From: Halisarca cf. caerulea
Taxonomy: Eukaryota > Porifera > Demospongiae > Chondrillida > Halisarcidae
NCBI GenBank assembly: GCA_963170055.1
Contig: CAUJGJ010000037.1
Span: 1,113,601 to 1,177,600 of the forward strand
Direction of reading: 5' to 3'
Length of the DNA: 64,000 nt
Part shown: piece by piece, positions 59,792 through 64,000 of the stretch
Layout: each line of letters begins with the position of its first letter
How positions within the stretch are numbered: position 1 is the stretch's first letter
Program-made: the position numbers and the translations under genes
Notes under the pieces: generated by a model
Told to the model about the DNA's origin: nothing
Seen by the model: the letters and a program-made list of their open reading frames with translations, nothing else
Databases searched by the model: none

Positions 59792-60711
59792 GGTCTCTAC
59801 CAATCTCGGCACTCTCTGGGTGGGTTACCACGCCTCCACGATGTCACGTGCATGGGATATATGTCGACAGCTGATCTGATCATGACTCCTGCTGTGTATA
59901 ATAATAGAGGTTTTCCTCGGATCTCCGGCCAGAGGTTAAAATGTATTGCAGGATTTATATATACTGGGATGTATAAATCATGTCCTTTGTAGAGAGGTTT
60001 ATTATACCAGTATGTACTAGTACTGCATGCGCATGTATGCACATGTCCCTATAGTTGTTTGGGATAGTCCACTGTAGGAGGTTCCACTGTACTGCGGCTG
60101 TTGAATGCAGCTGGGTCAGTGCATGCCAGATATAGAGCTGCATGTATAATAATTATTGTAAAGTGCAAATGCATCTTCATAATATATGTGTATGTGACAT
60201 GCGTGTGCATAGCTCGATTATGCAGTCATATGCAGAGTATTATTTGAAATATCAAGGCCATTTTGACTCAAAACTGTAGTACTTTTCTGTCTGATGAAAG
60301 TTACACCACGGTGAAAAACGCTATACGTTTAGCATTGTTAGATGGTTTATTGGATTCAAATCCACTAAAATTGAATGAGTAGTCAGTTTCCATGCATGAT
60401 CTGCTCATTTCAAAGTATTACACAATCACATACTGTCAAAATCACAGCTATCATAATTTTGAAAATTGTTTTACACTGTGTATAATAGAAGGGCAGATGG
60501 AATAAATTGCATGTCAATACACCCAAAGACACGCACACACACAACTATCGAATAATAAAGGTTCAATAGTATAATATATTGTACCTTGGCCCAAAATATG
60601 AAATACATGCCCAGCATGCACACTGCTTTGTTTTACATGGCCAGCATGAAAATATTGTGAGAAAATTAATATAATTAGTATCATATATACACACTGGTGA
60701 TTTATGGTCAA
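59792..60711. other. Spacer between RTK C (start) and RTK D (end)
   Basis: Only about 0.9 kb separates the ATG of gene C from the stop codon of gene D. It should contain the promoter of C and the 3' UTR of D. No coding feature and no clear promoter element can be named. Confidence 0.5.
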
Positions 60712-63422
60712 CTAAGCTCTGCCTGAGCCATAGTAGTGCTGAAGATCTTGATAGAGATCTTCTCCAAACTCCAAAGGCATACCAAGCTGACCAGCCTTGC
60801 TTGGGTCCTTTGTTTGTTGAAGGTCATCACATGGGCTGAGGAGCAGTGAGTCAGGTGGACCACTCAGTACACCAAATATAGCACCAAAAGTAGGACGGGA
60901 GTGATGGTTCCGATCCCTTTGTATAGGAAAGGGAACAAGCATTACTCTACAATCATAGTTGAATAGTATTCAAAACCTATCGATATGTATACATTAATAT
61001 GTATCAACTGCAACCTGAATAAGTATTATAATATTCAATTAATACTGTTAACCACCAAGAAAGGGTATGTAGATGACCCAATAGGGCCTCCCTATCACTC
61101 TGCACCACACTTTGTTGACCATTATGATATTTCATTGCATATTAAAGCTAGACAGGATTTCTTTCAGGGGTTCCAAGGCTGGGGGTATCCCACTCTGATT
61201 ATTTGCAATTATCACAATATGGCTGCCAGCTGCCCCTATCCTTTATTTTAAAGAGCACTGTCATTTCTCCCTTCCTTTGAAATTTTTGCAGAAAAAAAAA
61301 AACACTGCTAGTTTTTCCATAGACATGCAGTCGGCGAAGTACGTGGTCTAGAAATTGATGTAGTACACTCACAAAATTTGGAATTGCCATAACCTTATAA
61401 CCACCTGTATAGTGGACTGTTTCTAAGTTCAAAAACTTAGAGGTCAGTCGCCGCTTGGCCGTTAAAATCAAAGGAACTGAAAAACACTTCAGCCACATGT
61501 GTGTGGCGGCTCAACAAAACTTCTGTAGTCCTGGCTATAAAGGACAGTAATAGTATTAGAAATAGTGTAAATATTACATATATGTAACGAGGCTGCACCT
61601 AGGTTGTTCACTCTACGACAGTCAGACTTCGAATCCATTCATAATTAGGCACCACAGCGCAGAGCACCAGCCCGAGCTGGTCTCCGACACCAAGTATTTC
61701 ACACAGACAACACCAAACTAGAACATGTGGTCCCTCTAGTCTGATATACAACAAATACCTAACCTATATAACAATTTAAAATACATAGATATACACATGA
61801 TCCTACTATCAATAATTAATCTACACTCAACACTTAAGTATACACACAAAGACAGCACTCTGTTACATATATACTATACATAATAGTAATAGTACTAGAA
61901 ATAATAGTGCTTTTTAGTTCCTTGGATTTTAACGGCCAAGCAGTGACTTACCTTTAAGTTTTTGAACTTAGAAATGGTCCACTACAGGGGGTTATCTGGT
62001 TATGGCAATTCCAAATTTTGCCGGTCATTTCTCTACCCCTGTAACTAGCTATTTCTCAGCAGATCAAAGAAGCAAATTTTCATTGATTGGTCCCCAGTAC
62101 AGCCTATCCTCAGCTTTTCAGTTGGGTCCTGGCTGTCAGAGGATGTCACCCAGTGCCACTGATGAAGGGTGGTATTCCCCGAAAAAGCCTTATTAATATA
62201 GCACACTGGTCAAAGATCGTGTGAGGATTTGACTTGCTATTAGCAACCTTTTTCTGTTACTGTAGTACACTACCTTACAAGTTGCTGTAGTAAGGTGAAT
62301 TTGCACAATATTCTATAATATTTGAGTCAATGCTGCTAAAGTGTCAGTTAATGAGAGTTAAAGGGTTGTATATAACAGGCAATGTATATGTACCATACAA
62401 TAGGGGTAGGATAACTAAATTCTGAAGAAAGGATAAACCGAAAGTCTGATCATGTTTATATTATACCACTTTATGACAAAACATACACTACATGACATTG
62501 AATCCTCACCAGCAGTAGACCATCAATCTGTACATGTCCCTTGGACATCCTGGAGGAGGAGGCTGCACATAGGATACTTCCCTCTGGAGCTTCTTCACCA
62601 CCTGCATTGACAATTAAGTGTGTACAATGCCAATGAAGAGAAGTGAGTTGTGGGCAAGTGCAATGGGCCTACATTGAGTGCATCCATTCGTGAGAAGGGC
62701 TTTTCACCAAGTGACCATATCTCGTACATCGTCATTCCAAAGCTCCATACATCACTGCTGGTAGAAAACTTCTTATAAAGTAGACCCTAGAAAAAGAGCA
62801 CCTTAGGGTAAATAATTGGGACTACATACTTTTTACAGTATTTATTACTATTATGTCATAATAGGCCAAAAGGGCTGGCCTTGGATCAATTAAATTGTAC
62901 GGTATACAATGGATAAAACAGTATTACAGCATACTTCAGGTGCTGTCCACCTGACAGGGATCTTTCCACCTTTGGTAATGTAGTACTCTGAATCAGACTG
63001 AAGAGTTTTCGACAGGCCAAAGTCAGCAATCTATATGTATAAAATAATATTGATGTAAACGTAAACCTAGTCTGGCTTACTACGACCATCCCACTAAGCA
63101 TCTTAGTGGGACTGTTGTAGCAAGCCAGACTAGTGTAAACCATATGTGCTAAGTGTAATAACATGGTAAATGATAGTAACTACAAAATAATTTATGCAAT
63201 GGACAGAGTCTACGAGAAACATTGAGTACTTCGTATAGCAGAACACAGTGCTTTGAGTTAAACTTTACTTTGCACTTGAAATTCTGATCCAACAGCACAT
63301 TCCTTGTAGCCAAGTCACGATGTATGAATCCTTTGTTGGAAAGGTACTTCATCCCATCAGCAATCTCACAACAGAATTTCAGCAACTGAAGAGGAAGTGA
63401 AGACTCTGGGAGGACACCAGGT
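60712..63422 (-). CDS. Receptor tyrosine kinase gene D, 3' part (continues beyond the window)
   Basis: Five 3' exons are present: 63422-63269 ([23 protein letters not shown]), 63030-62935 (DFG, then [15 protein letters not shown]), 62786-62673 ([30 protein letters not shown]), 62601-62510 ([20 protein letters not shown]) and 60916-60712 ([11 protein letters not shown] to HYYGSGRA, stop). Sizes (154, 96, 114, 92, 205) and phases equal those of genes B and C, with GT-AG at all visible junctions. The catalytic residues visible (HRD, DFG, APE) are intact. The next upstream exon (68 nt in B and C) is not found before 64000, so it lies outside. The protein is closer to C than to B in the last exon (both [17 protein letters not shown]). 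Confidence 0.9.
61375..62022. repeat. Foldback element in the last intron of RTK D
   Basis: The left arm 61375-61490 and right arm 61902-62022 are inverted copies. Both contain attttaacggccaagc, aagtttttgaacttagaaa, gtccacta and ggttatggcaattccaaatt when read on the appropriate strand. The loop is about 410 bp without a clear gene. Confidence 0.82.
63067..63134. repeat. Compact hairpin element in an intron of RTK D
   Basis: tagtctggcttactacgacc...cccactaag is mirrored by cttagtggg...gcaagccagacta. The arms are about 31 bp with about four mismatches and a loop of a few bases, bordered on both sides by gtaaac-like sequence. Confidence 0.85.
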
Positions 63423-63687
63423 CTACAAGTGTGAGATAGGGATTCATAAACTTCTAGAGATCACCTGCATGAGTCTGCAAAAATTCACAATGACATAATA
63501 TTAGGAGAAATATTGTATATTGGTGGGGCAAACAGGCTTATTGGAAATGTAGTACTGAGCCGAAATTGACAGCACACTTGGAGTTGAAATCTGTCCATGT
63601 CATATATTATTATAATTATAGCTATGTACTATTCAACAGACATGATCTACTCATGCAGCTTTACAATATACTATGCTGTTAATTTGT

Positions 63688-63791
<104 letters not shown>

Positions 63792-64000
63792 TGACACATA
63801 CATGGTGGAGAGGCTGATAATTGAAATACTTCTGGGTAGGCCCAATGGAACACAAACAACAATTATTCTTATTAAAAAATACTAAAAGAGTTCATTTTCA
63901 GTACTCACCCTAGTTCGAAATAGATATCAATTTACCATACGATAAACTATATGGAGCAAGGTAGAACAGTCGATTCCCCCATATCGGATCCCAAAGTCTG

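Overview
The window is eukaryotic DNA: spliced genes, AT-rich introns full of microsatellites, retroelements and inverted-repeat elements. Receptor tyrosine kinases (RTKs) point to an animal. A tandem RTK array with an ectodomain I cannot place, beside giant sacsin-like genes, suggests an early-branching animal. A sponge is my best guess, by inference and not proof.

Layout. (1) 1-997: last (PARP) exon of a sacsin/HEPN/PARP gene that begins upstream of the window. (2) 3073-3815, minus: a dead remnant of the last two exons of an RTK gene. (3) 4240-35046, plus: a complete gene of four coding exons (4240-4344, 6349-6613, 19941-33164, 34460-35046) encoding about 4726 aa. It has three sacsin-type HSP90-like ATPase repeats, a Gly-rich linker, a HEPN domain and a C-terminal PARP catalytic domain. 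Its 13.3 kb second intron holds four head-to-tail copies of one non-LTR retroelement family, separated by AAT microsatellites, and a large foldback element. (4) 35875-42355, minus: RTK gene B, complete except for the signal-peptide exon. (5) 42360-50260: inverted-repeat elements, an antisense retroelement fragment, a possible plus-strand exon, and a decayed retroelement copy with an inverted fragment in front. (6) 50263-59791, minus: RTK gene C, complete from signal peptide to stop (14 exons, 880 aa). (7) 60712 to the end, minus: the last five exons of RTK gene D.

The sacsin-PARP and RTK genes converge tail to tail, and the pair occurs twice (PARP exon + RTK remnant at 1-3815; full gene + RTK B at 4240-42355). 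The intron before the PARP exon and the spacer after it are recognisably the same in both copies, so this is a segmental duplication, followed by further RTK duplication (B, C, D). Exon sizes and phases of the kinase region are identical between B and C and, where present, D.

How the products work together is not shown by the sequence. Sacsin-like ATPase repeats and HEPN suggest a chaperone-like or nucleotide-sensing scaffold. The PARP domain carries an H-Y-I triad expected of a mono-ADP-ribosyltransferase. The RTKs have a mucin-like stalk, one membrane span, a tyrosine-rich juxtamembrane segment and an apparently active kinase.
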